NCBI RefSeq assembly: GCF_001874645.1
Contig: NZ_CP017886.1
Location: 5,260,501-5,324,500, forward strand
Direction: 5' to 3'
DNA: 64,000 nt
Source of the DNA: Pseudomonas frederiksbergensis
GTDB taxonomy: Bacteria > Pseudomonadota > Gammaproteobacteria > Pseudomonadales > Pseudomonadaceae
Shown: positions 26,325-34,154 of the stretch, one piece after another
Layout of the letters: every line of letters begins with the position of its first letter
Position numbering within the stretch: the stretch's first letter is position 1
The notes under the pieces: generated by a model
Told to the model about the DNA's origin: nothing
Seen by the model: the letters and a program-made list of their open reading frames with translations, nothing else
Database searches by the model: none
Translations under genes and position numbers: made by a program

Positions 26325-26867
26325 TATTTCTATCAAGTCAGCCAATGTCTCAGGGGAGGAACATTCGAATTCTGCTTTAAGGTATTCGTCGTACGTATCA
26401 GTTACATCCGCTCCACGGCGGTGGTACATCAACGTTAAAAGGTTATCAGCCATGGGCGTTGCAAGAATTAACTTTTCTGTTGCGACATGAAATACGCGTT
26501 CGGTTCTTTCGAAGTGATCATTAACCGCTTGTAGTTTCAGCGTCACCTTATGGTTCAGAAGGCGCATCGATGGTTTGACTTCGAACCATCCGGTGGTGCC
26601 GTCTATAAAGCTGACACACACGTCCGGAATGTACTTTGTTTCCAAGCTGCCTATGGACAGTACCTCCAATGACGGCTGGACTTCGTACTTGAGAACATCT
26701 GGGGAAAGCTCCAACAGCCGCAGGAAACTAGCTTCCAGTTGAGATTCCCAGGCAATAGGAAGCCCGTTCTTGCGGGATGGGTGATATCCCCTGAAGTGAT
26801 TAGATCTTCGTGTTACGACTTTTCGTACTGGTATCTGTAACTCCCTCACGAGCGAGCGACTGCACAA
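26321..26867 (-). pseudogene. TnsA-like endonuclease gene, 3' end cut by IS481-like element
   Basis: About 182 codons remain. The N-terminal domain has the TnsA pattern: W40-E41 in AWESQLE, D82 in YIPDVCV and E96-V-K98 in FEVKPS. TnsA cuts the 5' strands at the ends of Tn7-like transposons. The IS sits in the reading frame near its end; the frame now runs on for about 180 antisense codons of the IS, giving a chimeric product if expressed. Joining the flanks at one CTAG would restore a frame that ends after 13 more codons at 25263, overlapping the winged-helix gene tail. No TnsB, TnsC or TniQ gene is seen, so it is a solitary gene or transposon remnant. The start codon is uncertain (TTG or GTG). 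Confidence 0.75.
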
Positions 26868-26963
26868 TGCTCGACAGGTGCATTGGACTAGAGGCTTTCG
26901 AAGGGCAACACTTCCCCGTCGAGTGGCCTCGCTGAAATCGAAGTTATGGGAGGGGGTTGACAG

Positions 26964-27024
26964 GCGACGAAAAAAAGGAAGAAACTACTGGCACCACACC
27001 AGTAGTAGCTTTTTGTTTCGTCGC
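26964..27024. repeat. Nested inverted repeat
   Basis: Outer arms GCGACGAAA/TTTCGTCGC (26964-26972 and 27016-27024) enclose inner arms ACTACTGG/CCAGTAGT (26984-26991 and 26999-27006), loop CACCACA. T-rich or A-rich spacers lie between. It could be a bidirectional terminator or a structured RNA. Confidence 0.65.
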
Positions 27025-27181
27025 GGTCTTAACCCCTCAAGGTTGGCCGCGTTTTACATTCTGGAACCTCCTCTTCTATTAAAGCCAGGTAGTGAGTCTA
27101 AGACTCATTTCTGGTTTTTTTTCGTTTAGATGACGAACGGCTTTGCGATCTCCAGCACGGCTAGAGTCTCGAACTGACAAT

Positions 27182-27352
27182 CCTTTACACGTAGTAGTAA
27201 AGCTCCTCACCTTTCGGTGACGGGATAACGCGTAAGCATAAACACTGTGCATACCTTTCGGTGGATAACATGTAAGTGTAATGCAGGCGCATGCCTTTAA
27301 AAGTGCTAACACGTAACTGTACTTTTTCTTCCTGACAACATATGAGCATAAG
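27182..27352. repeat. Degenerate direct repeats, about 41-bp period
   Basis: Five related units: the core GATAAC-RYGTAAGYRTAA occurs at 27224, 27264, 27305 (as GCTAAC) and 27334 (as GACAAC), and a weaker copy lies near 27184. Aligned core positions are 41, 40, 41 and 29 bp apart. Three units are preceded by CCTTT (27210, 27254, 27294). Regular spacing of four helix turns suggests cooperative binding sites for one protein. Confidence 0.7.
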
Positions 27353-27357
27353 CACCT

Positions 27358-27381
27358 GCGCGCCGAAATAGGTCGGCGCGC
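27358..27381. repeat. GC-rich perfect hairpin after repeat array
   Basis: GCGCGCCGA and TCGGCGCGC form a 9-bp perfect stem with loop AATAGG, directly after the last unit of the repeat array. No T-run follows within a few bases. Confidence 0.6.
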
Positions 27382-27519
27382 CGATAGGGTTGGATCTTAA
27401 AACATAGAAAAACGCGCTGGCAATGCCTTTCTTTAAGTGAAGCCCGTTTATTTTCTTCGCGGCGAGGTTGTTTATAAGTAACTGTTACTAATTTTTTATT
27501 GTGTTTTTTTGTTATGTGA

Positions 27520-27561
27520 ATGTGCAGTGCGTAATGTGCAGTGCGTAGTGTGCATTGCGCA
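27520..27561. repeat. 14-bp tandem repeat, three units
   Basis: ATGTGCAGTGCGTA occurs twice in perfect tandem, then a third unit GTGTGCATTGCGCA with three changes. It is embedded in AT-rich DNA. Confidence 0.8.
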
Positions 27562-27882
27562 TTCATGGTTACCGTTGATTTAAGTTTCGCGTTTTGTCGT
27601 AGATGGATATTTAGCAGATGTAGAGCATTGCTCAAGTTTCCCTGGCGGCAGCGAATAGACGTGGTCGTTCGCGCGATTTCCGGCACCAACCAGATTTAAA
27701 ATTTCTACATAAAACAGTTGGTTAATGAAAAAAATGGATCATTTATTTGCCATTTTTCTCATTTTTTTTGAAAACCTACAGTCACGTTTGCGAAATCGCC
27801 GGGCGCGTTCGATGCTGTGGGTCATCTGTGCTGCCGCTTGAGCGGTCAAGGGATGCTGGGTAAAACCGGGTCTGGGGGAAAC

Positions 27883-27896
27883 TTGATATGCATCAA
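27883..27896 (+). promoter_or_regulatory. Anr/FNR box
   Basis: TTGATATGCATCAA is a perfect match to TTGAT-N4-ATCAA. It lies 60 bases upstream of the DUF3079 gene, a distance that allows a class II promoter with transcription start about 40 bases further on. Induction under low oxygen is inferred. Confidence 0.75.
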
Positions 27897-27956
27897 GGCT
27901 GGCTTTGGGCAGGGGCTGTAGGTTGGGAGAACGCCTCTCAATGATCGGAGATCGGT

Positions 27957-28169
27957 ATGGCCAAGAACTTCCCCGTCAACCCTAAACACCCCGATCGGAT
28001 CTGTTGGGGTTGCGACCGGTATTGCCCGGCGAAGTCCTTGGCTTGCGGCAATGGTTCCGACCGTACGATGCATCCGGCCGAGATGTTTGGAGAGGATTGG
28101 CCTCAGCCTGTCGATTGGGGCATTGAGACGCTCATCACGACAGACAAGGCGCCGGATGACGGCGGGTAG
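27957..28169 (+). CDS. DUF3079-family small protein
   Basis: A 70-residue protein with the conserved DUF3079 core: HPxRICWGCDRYCPA, then ACGNGSDRTMHPAEMFGEDW. Four Cys residues (positions about 16, 19, 23, 30) suggest a small metal-binding fold, but the function of the family is unknown. The ATG at 27957 is close behind a purine-rich CGGAG ribosome site. It is a single gene under a likely Anr box, so it may be a low-oxygen response protein. Confidence 0.85.
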   Translation: MAKNFPVNPKHPDRICWGCDRYCPAKSLACGNGSDRTMHPAEMFGEDWPQPVDWGIETLITTDKAPDDGG

Positions 28170-28350
28170 GCTTTGGACCTTGACGTATCAGTCCACGCTC
28201 GGATTGCCCTGTCTTCCTCAGGGCACGCCGACAGGGATGTCAATCACATAACCCGCGCAAGCGCTTTACCCTGCTTCCCTCACCAAGCATTATGGGCCGC
28301 TCGCACTCATGTCAAAGGTGCCGGACATTCGTGGTGAAAAGGAACTGCAG

Positions 28351-29079
28351 TTGAACGAACAGACATTGTCCATGCGCCTGGAGCGCGTGGCGGCGCATAT
28401 GCCAGCAGGTGCGCGCCTGGCCGATATCGGCTCGGATCACGGCTACCTGCCGGTGGCGTTGATGCGCCGTGGCGCCATCGCGGCGGCGGTGGCCGGCGAG
28501 GTGGCATTGACGCCGTTCCGCTCGGCCGAACGCACCGTGCGCGAGAACGGCCTGGACCAGCGGATCACCGTGCGCCTGGCCAATGGCCTGGCGGCGATCG
28601 AGCCGGGAGACGGGATCACGGCGATCAGCATCTGCGGCATGGGCGGCGAGACGATTCGCGACATCCTCGACAGCGGCAAGGCGCGTCTGAGCGGTCAGGA
28701 GCGCCTGATCCTGCAGCCCAACGGCGGCGAGCAGCCACTGCGCCAATGGCTGATGGAAAATGGCTACCGCATCCTCTGCGAGGAAGTGCTGCGGGAAAAC
28801 CGCTTCGACTATGAAATCATCGTCGCCGAGCGCGCCGGGCCGGTGATGTACACCGCCGAGGAGCTGTACTTCGGCCCGCTGCAGATGCAGGTACGCAGCC
28901 CGGCGTTCCTGGTCAAGTGGCAGCGCAAGCTGCGCCAGAAACAGCAGACCCTGACCCACTTCGCCCGGGCGGGGCAGGCCGTGCCCGAGGAAAAAGTGCA
29001 AGACATCGCCCGGCAGGCCCGGTGGATCACCGAGCTGCTGGCTGTGGATTCAACCGGGCGACACTTCATTGCTATTTGA
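28351..29079 (+). CDS. trmK: tRNA (adenine-N1)-methyltransferase TrmK family
   Basis: A 242-residue SAM-dependent methyltransferase of the TrmK family, which methylates N1 of adenine 22 in tRNA in the Bacillus enzyme. The SAM motif is LADIGSDHGYLP and the catalytic-type loop is seen in ICGMGGE; QPNGGEQPLRQWL is another family block. A C-terminal helical coiled region (about residues 190-230) follows, as in TrmK. The start is placed at TTG 28351 with AAGGA seven bases upstream, giving the family N-terminus MNEQTLSMRLERV; an ATG 14 codons earlier is also open. Pseudomonas members are common; the tRNA target there is inferred. Confidence 0.88.
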   Translation: MNEQTLSMRLERVAAHMPAGARLADIGSDHGYLPVALMRRGAIAAAVAGEVALTPFRSAERTVRENGLDQRITVRLANGLAAIEPGDGITAISICGMGGETIRDILDSGKARLSGQERLILQPNGGEQPLRQWLMENGYRILCEEVLRENRFDYEIIVAERAGPVMYTAEELYFGPLQMQVRSPAFLVKWQRKLRQKQQTLTHFARAGQAVPEEKVQDIARQARWITELLAVDSTGRHFIAI

Positions 29080-29746
29080 TGAATGCCTGCATATCGCTGT
29101 TCAGCTTCTTGATCGCCGCTTTGAAATCGTTGGCGGTAACCTGTTGGCTTGCATTTTTCAGTTGTTCACCGAAGACCTTGCGCACCACTTTAGCCACGGT
29201 CTGGCCGTTGCTCGCGTCGATCATCTCGGCCTCGATGTACAACTCGGTCTCTTGATCGCGGTGGCCGGTGGCTGCCTGAGTCGCGCCTATCGCGGCCGCG
29301 ACCGGAACCACTTCGTACCATTTCATGCCTTCGTTGGACGCGCTGACCCCGGTAATCGCGGCGCGTACGATCAGGACTTGAGAACCGGCAGGGGCCGATT
29401 GAAGGTTCGGTACCACGCGGTACTTTTGGCTCAGTACACTCTTGGCATTGTCTGTCATGTAGGTTTGCAGTTGGTCCAGGGTCTGACGGTTGACCCGTTC
29501 ATTGGGCTGTGGCGTCGGGTACAGCTCCAGTCGCTTGAAGGCCACCGTGTCATAGGCGTTCGGGTTCCAGGACGGAGTCACCCAACGCATGGCCTTCTCG
29601 CCGCTGGAGGTGGTGACTTCCTGCAGGTTGTTGTAGTTGGGAAGAAACCCTGAGTACTGTTCCTTCTCCGTGACTCTTGAGGTGCAGCCGCCGAGCAGCA
29701 GGCTGGTCAAGGCAATACCAACAAGCAATTTTTTGGACAGACTCAT
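29072..29746 (-). CDS. DUF3313 lipoprotein
   Basis: A 224-residue lipoprotein: signal peptide with lipobox LLLGGC (lipid-anchored C21) followed by a DUF3313 domain (YSGFLPNYNNLQ near the start, WNPNAYD and the conserved R-R-A-I-T-like strand near residue 130). Members are outer-membrane-associated lipoproteins of unknown role. It is convergent with trmK, and the two genes overlap by 8 nt at their stops, an arrangement that may reduce expression of each by antisense transcription. No operon partner is evident. Confidence 0.85.
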   Translation of the reverse strand: MSLSKKLLVGIALTSLLLGGCTSRVTEKEQYSGFLPNYNNLQEVTTSSGEKAMRWVTPSWNPNAYDTVAFKRLELYPTPQPNERVNRQTLDQLQTYMTDNAKSVLSQKYRVVPNLQSAPAGSQVLIVRAAITGVSASNEGMKWYEVVPVAAAIGATQAATGHRDQETELYIEAEMIDASNGQTVAKVVRKVFGEQLKNASQQVTANDFKAAIKKLNSDMQAFIK

Positions 29747-30200
29747 ATTGTGTACTCCATGGGTTAAGACGTTCTATTCGGTTGCAGGGCGTCAGAAACG
29801 CCAGGTTGCCGGTCACGGCTTGAATCCAGGCGTTATCGAACTGCCCGGATGTGGCCGCTTTCTGTCTGTCGCTACTGACTGGTTTGGGGCAGCTGCCGTC
29901 CTTCTTGATCGGGCCGGGGACGGTCAGAGGGGGTCACTAGCACTGTCGATTAACTCCAGGCTGAGCACGGCGGAACCGCATGGAGTCGACGGCAGTGATA
30001 GGGGGTAGGGCTAAACCTGCACGCTAGATTCCTTATGAGGGGGCCTGCATAGAGTGCCCCGTGTCCTTTGCTGGAAGATGTCCAGCTTATTTCGATACAG
30101 TAAAAATGTTACTCAATTGAAATGCAGGGTCTGAAGAGTTTCTGGCAGGCAGGAAAACCTATGGCCGGAACCGCCGCGCTCCGCAAGAAGTTTCAGTCAT
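29747..30200. other. Non-coding stretch
   Basis: About 450 bases holding the promoter of the DUF3313 lipoprotein gene (right part of it on the minus strand) and the 3' side of the GNAT gene. No RNA gene or clear terminator was recognised. Confidence 0.45.
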
Positions 30201-30629
30201 TCAACATTCGGTGGTGCGCATTAGGTACTCCGGGTGCCCGGTTTGTTCATCGGTCTGCTCGCACGTCACAACAAAACCTTGTGATAAATAAAACGCACAG
30301 CTGGCGGTGTTGCTTTTGTAAACCCCAAGAGTCAATTCAGTTCGCAGGGCTTTGGCATGAGCAAGCAGCTGTTTGCCGAAACCCTTGGCCTGAAACTCAG
30401 GAGCAATGAACAGAGCGGCAAGTTGATTTTCATGCAGCGAGCAGAAGCCCACCACTCTTGATTCCTGCTCAATAACGTAGGTCTCCGAAGCCGGGATGTA
30501 TAGGCTTCGCATATTCTCGACTTGTGAATGCCAGAAAGAGGCGTCAATAAAGTCATGGGCGACCAGTGATGCTTTTAACCAGATGTCCAGCACGGCTTCT
30601 ACGTCGCGTGCTTCAAATGCTCTGATCAT
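30201..30629 (-). CDS. GNAT-family N-acetyltransferase (YjaB-like)
   Basis: A 142-residue single-domain GNAT. The acetyl-CoA binding pattern is FQAKGFGKQLLAHA (R/Q-x2-G-x-G/A type) at about residues 80-93, preceded by the beta strand AALFIAPEF and followed by NTASCAFYLSQGF, the usual motif B. Length and order resemble YjaB/YhhY small-molecule or protein acetyltransferases. It is a monocistronic gene; the substrate cannot be read from the sequence. Confidence 0.85.
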   Translation of the reverse strand: MIRAFEARDVEAVLDIWLKASLVAHDFIDASFWHSQVENMRSLYIPASETYVIEQESRVVGFCSLHENQLAALFIAPEFQAKGFGKQLLAHAKALRTELTLGVYKSNTASCAFYLSQGFVVTCEQTDEQTGHPEYLMRTTEC

Positions 30630-30793
30630 GTTTAGTTCGATATCCGTTATGTCTCATGCCACGCTCAAGCCAGCAGCTTGCCAGTACGAGAGCCCAAGAG
30701 CGTTGACCTCCATCATACGCCGCCGAGAGGCATAATTCTGACGCACCAAAACCTGGGCACAGCTCCGAGGCTTCAGGAGTTTGTACGGGCAAG

Positions 30794-30823
30794 AAAAAGC
30801 CCAGTCTAGTGCTGGGCGTTTTT
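30794..30823 (-). terminator. Terminator of the DinB-family gene
   Basis: GCCCAG/CTGGGC stem with a 7-base loop, ending in a T-run on the minus strand directly after the DinB-family stop codon. A T-run on the other side makes it usable in both directions. Confidence 0.8.
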
Positions 30824-30824
30824 G

Positions 30825-31367
30825 CTAGGTGTGGGACTCGGATGGAATGAGAACGACCAGATCTGTATCGCCTACGTCGATACCCGCTTGTGAAAGCAAG
30901 GTAGTAACTTGTCCGCGGTGATGGGTCTGATGGTTGAAAAAATGCATGACCAGGCTATAAAAGTTCTTATCAGCGGGTACGCCTTTCATGCTGGTGTAAT
31001 TGAGGGTGTGGTCTAAATCGGGCTCTGTAATGGAACGAGCCCATTCGATGATTATCCGATCGAGCTCTTCCCGGTGCACTGAGAGCTCTCGAAGGTTAGA
31101 GAATAATAATTGATCGAGGTTTTTCGGATCAGGACGCTGTCGAATTGGCTCCAGAGCCAAGTAATTCGCGGGGTGCTTGGCGAATCGCTTTAGCCAGACT
31201 GCATCTCCGGCTGCTACGTGGTTCAGAGTCCCGAGAATAGAACCAAAGAACGCTTTCCTGTCCGTTGAGAGCTCTTCATCGGGCAGGCTTCTGGCCGCCT
31301 CATAAACCTGTGCGTTCATCCACTCGTTATAGGTCGCCATCAGGCAGATATGGCGGGTGCGGCTCAT
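30825..31367 (-). CDS. DinB-family metal-dependent protein
   Basis: A 180-residue four-helix-bundle protein of the DinB/YfiT type. The three histidine metal ligands are expected from N-H-V-A-A-G-D in helix 2 and from the HFFNHQTHHRGQ motif in helix 4, both clearly present. Members act as thiol transferases or hydrolases; the substrate is unknown. The second ATG (31367) is favoured over one three codons upstream because AAAGG lies directly before the first ATG, too close to serve it. An intrinsic terminator follows the stop. Confidence 0.85.
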   Translation of the reverse strand: MSRTRHICLMATYNEWMNAQVYEAARSLPDEELSTDRKAFFGSILGTLNHVAAGDAVWLKRFAKHPANYLALEPIRQRPDPKNLDQLLFSNLRELSVHREELDRIIIEWARSITEPDLDHTLNYTSMKGVPADKNFYSLVMHFFNHQTHHRGQVTTLLSQAGIDVGDTDLVVLIPSESHT

Positions 31368-31578
31368 CGTGTTCATCCTTTGAGTGAATATGTGATAAGC
31401 GATCTATGCTCATCTCGAAGCCCCATGCTAGAGCAGGGTTTTTCGTATCTAAAGCCACGCCATCACGCCACCCTGTCGTGAGCGCGCACCGCGTCGATGC
31501 TGGCTAAAACTGTAGGTGTTGTCGCGACACTTGGCGGTTGCGCTCTTCTGGTGGCAGCCTCTAGGGCGAGCGTGTTTT

Positions 31579-33267
31579 TTATTGTCTTTTCCTGTCTCGT
31601 GCCAGCGGAATCGACATCTGGTGTCTGAAAAGATTTTTAGGGTCTACCTGGTTTTTCAAGAGAATTAACTCCTCTACCAATCCCCTGTTTCCATAGTAAA
31701 GCTCAAGCCAACTGTCGTTAGGTACGCCGTTTACTAATAACATGTCTACGTCTGGATAGTTTATGTAGCAACCTTCATATCGACCATCGACGCCAGGTCG
31801 TTTATTAGGTTGGCTTGCGTAGACGTCTTCGTAAATTTTACTGATCCATGCGAGTTGAACGTTATCTTGTGCAGGGTCGGTCCAGTACGTTTGATACTGA
31901 GACTTCAATAAGGATTTGCGCTGCGGTACGGCAGTATCCCCTTGACCAAGGCTATTGATTTTTCCACCGTAAGAGTCAATCTGAACTAGCGATTGACTGA
32001 AGGTCCCGTCTGTAGAGGGAACGCTGAGGTTATCGTAAAACGCATCACACTCAACGTCGGTAAAATCGTCCACTTGGTAGGCGGATTTGTATTTGCCTCT
32101 TTGGTTGTTGCCGGATGCATTAATCATCTGGGTGATGTAAAACCAGTCCATAAGAAGCCCTGGCGAAGCTTTGGTTATAGTACTGCCAGCCATGCTATGA
32201 GGCCTTGGGGCGATGTTTGGTAATACGAAACCGTCATACAGTTTGCCGTGGCCTGGCGCTGCGCTGTTTATCGCGGAGAGAAAATTGTTAAATGGAGCAT
32301 CTCGCTCATGATCACCCACCATGCCATCACGTCCTGTGTATTGGATGGCCAGAATAACTTTAGGGTTGGAGTCGATGTGATTAAGTTTCAGCAGAGTGAA
32401 GAGCCCCCCGTTTGCTGTTGACAAAATATTGGAGGTGGCGTTCGAGTCGTTTTTGGCGAACCAGGCGTAGTAGCCGCGCAAGAATTTTCTAAAGCTGATT
32501 TTGTCGAAGTCCGACCATTCCCAAGAGAGCGTTGTCCAGTAAGCTTTTTGTGGGGCCTCGGGTAGATCATTGAAGTAGTATCGAATGATGATGCCAAAAT
32601 TGCCGCCACCCGCACCGCAGCAAGCCTTGAAAAGCTCGCGATGTGTTTTAAGTTTTGAGTTTGGGCTGACGTGGACAGGGACCAACATCTTTTCGCTATT
32701 GGCTGGGTCTGGGATTAAAATATCCACTCCAGTCACCCAGTCGACGGTCAAACCCTGAAGGCGGGACAGTAAACCGTATCCGCCGCCGCTAATGTGACCG
32801 CCGACCCCGACGGAGTAGCATGAGCCGCCAGGTATTGTCTTGCCACTTTGTTTATACATTGCCACATAGCCGTCCCAGTTCTGATTGCCTGTGAAAGCGG
32901 CGTATTTATACTGTGTGGGTTTGTGGCTGTCATGCTCATATAAAGGCTGAATTTCGCCATCAGCGTCATGAGAAAAACCTTTGAGTTCGCCCACGTCAAT
33001 AATGGCTAAATTTTCGTTGTTTAACTGATTTGATACAAAACCTTCATAGCAATGTGCTCCGCTCCTAACGGTGATCCGAAAGTCTTGCGATAGCGCTTCA
33101 TTCGCAGCGTCCAGCACTTCCTCTGGTGTTTTGCATACGTAGATTCGCTTAGCGCCCGTTCCGGTGCTTGGGGGCCAGCGGAGATTGAAACCTTTCTGTA
33201 GGGTTGAAAATGTCTTGCTGTCTTCAGTTATTGTAATGAAGTCCGAACTACCCTTTGTTGTTTTCAT
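31579..33267 (-). CDS. BBE-type FAD-linked oxidoreductase
   Basis: A 562-residue flavoprotein of the berberine bridge enzyme/glucooligosaccharide oxidase superfamily. The FAD_binding_4 domain is seen from about residue 45, with RSGAHCYEG (H72 is the usual histidyl-FAD site) and GGSCYSVGVGGH (C150 the usual cysteinyl site), so a bicovalent flavin is possible. The C-terminal BBE segment is seen in YINYPDVD and later YYGNRGLVEEL, followed by VDPKNLFRHQMSI. There is no obvious signal peptide. Codon use is more AT-rich than in the neighbouring core genes, which suggests transfer. The substrate, sugar or aromatic alcohol, is not predictable. It stands alone. Confidence 0.85.
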   Translation of the reverse strand: MKTTKGSSDFITITEDSKTFSTLQKGFNLRWPPSTGTGAKRIYVCKTPEEVLDAANEALSQDFRITVRSGAHCYEGFVSNQLNNENLAIIDVGELKGFSHDADGEIQPLYEHDSHKPTQYKYAAFTGNQNWDGYVAMYKQSGKTIPGGSCYSVGVGGHISGGGYGLLSRLQGLTVDWVTGVDILIPDPANSEKMLVPVHVSPNSKLKTHRELFKACCGAGGGNFGIIIRYYFNDLPEAPQKAYWTTLSWEWSDFDKISFRKFLRGYYAWFAKNDSNATSNILSTANGGLFTLLKLNHIDSNPKVILAIQYTGRDGMVGDHERDAPFNNFLSAINSAAPGHGKLYDGFVLPNIAPRPHSMAGSTITKASPGLLMDWFYITQMINASGNNQRGKYKSAYQVDDFTDVECDAFYDNLSVPSTDGTFSQSLVQIDSYGGKINSLGQGDTAVPQRKSLLKSQYQTYWTDPAQDNVQLAWISKIYEDVYASQPNKRPGVDGRYEGCYINYPDVDMLLVNGVPNDSWLELYYGNRGLVEELILLKNQVDPKNLFRHQMSIPLARDRKRQ

Positions 33268-33641
33268 GGACGTACGCTTCCTTGCAGAAAAATTGTGCGC
33301 TCATGCTTTGCGCAAATGCCCTGAAATCTTCTCGCCCCAACGGCGTTGAAATGCATGCTTCGTTGGGAGTCATCTCACCTTAGTCGACATTTTCAGGCTG
33401 TCCATGTCTCCAGTGTGTGAATTAACGTTATGTTGCTCCTGTGTTTATATTTAGGATGGTTATAGATGATTGCCGGATTTGGTAGTGGCAGATAATGGCA
33501 GGATGTACTACATATCCGTCTCTCTGGAGCGGGGCGGTTCGACAGGCTCAAGCGCCAGTTGAATTTTATGGATGTGAATTTTTCGCGATGCTTTTAGTGA
33601 AGGTGGTTGTGTTGGTTAGTAGCGGCTAGGGGCGCAGTGTC
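33268..33641. other. Non-coding stretch upstream of flavoprotein gene
   Basis: About 370 bases. It holds the promoter of the flavoprotein gene at its left side. The right side leads into a broken integrase gene; the part of the integrase expected here is not recognisable. Confidence 0.45.
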
Positions 33642-33824
33642 ATCTTTCGATTGTTTTGGGCGGCGGAGTCGACTGAATACCCAAGAGAGGTCTGTGAGCA
33701 GGCCTTGGCACCTGTGCGGCAAGACCAGGTGGAGGTGGCCTATTTTCGCGGGGATTTGTTTGAGAAACGTCAAGCCATGGTGTCGGATTGGGCCGTATTC
33801 GTGACTCAGTCTTCCGACGAATAA
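33642..33824 (+). pseudogene. C-terminal remnant of P4-like tyrosine integrase
   Basis: About 60 codons translate to the last part of a P4/CP4-57-type integrase: FWAAESTEYPREVCEQALA, then VEVAYFRGDLFEKRQAM and SDWAVF before the stop. The catalytic core is absent and no start codon fits. It marks a former genomic island attachment region. No tRNA gene, the normal target of such integrases, lies in the window. Confidence 0.7.
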
Positions 33825-34154
33825 ATCGCTTCATGTCTCCTCTCATGCATCGAAAGAATGCATGCCACCACATTATGTTGCCTTGAGGGGCCGCTCCTGG
33901 CCGATGTCTGCCTGTTACGACTGAACTGTTTGGGGCGTTACCTTCCATAAAAGCACGCATGCATTTGATCCGGTCCAAGATTGTCCCTATTTTGGAAATA
34001 ATGATTATGGGTTTTAGGTGATTGTTTCTGTTTTATCCAGAGCCTACATTAGGTTCCAAGCCGGTAGCGCACCGCCTCCAACGAGAGTACGCACCGAGCC
34101 TTGCAGTCAATCGAACTCATTCATCCTGAACACCGACATCAAAAGGAACACGCC
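33825..34154. other. Non-coding stretch before isochorismatase-like gene
   Basis: About 330 bases with the presumed promoter of the following gene. A dyad GCATG-CATGC-like stretch near 33846-33865 (ATGCATCGAAAGAATGCAT) is visible. No gene is supported. Confidence 0.45.

Larger units (their letters stand above)
26868..27956. other. Long non-coding region with repeats and dyads
   Basis: About 1.09 kb without a gene I can support on either strand. It holds a nested dyad (26964-27024), a degenerate repeat array with about 41-bp spacing (27182-27352), a GC-rich hairpin (27358-27381), a very AT-rich part (about 27440-27790), a 14-bp tandem repeat (27520-27561) and an Anr box (27883-27896). The mixture fits a transposon end or other cis-acting DNA region beside the TnsA-like remnant. 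Confidence 0.6.

Noticed and set aside
27306..27689. 127-codon minus-strand frame in the AT-rich region
   Set aside because: The translation reflects the tandem repeats and simple sequence; no domain or ribosome site.
28312..29001. Frame antisense to trmK
   Set aside because: Typical high-GC antisense frame; trmK on the plus strand has all family motifs.
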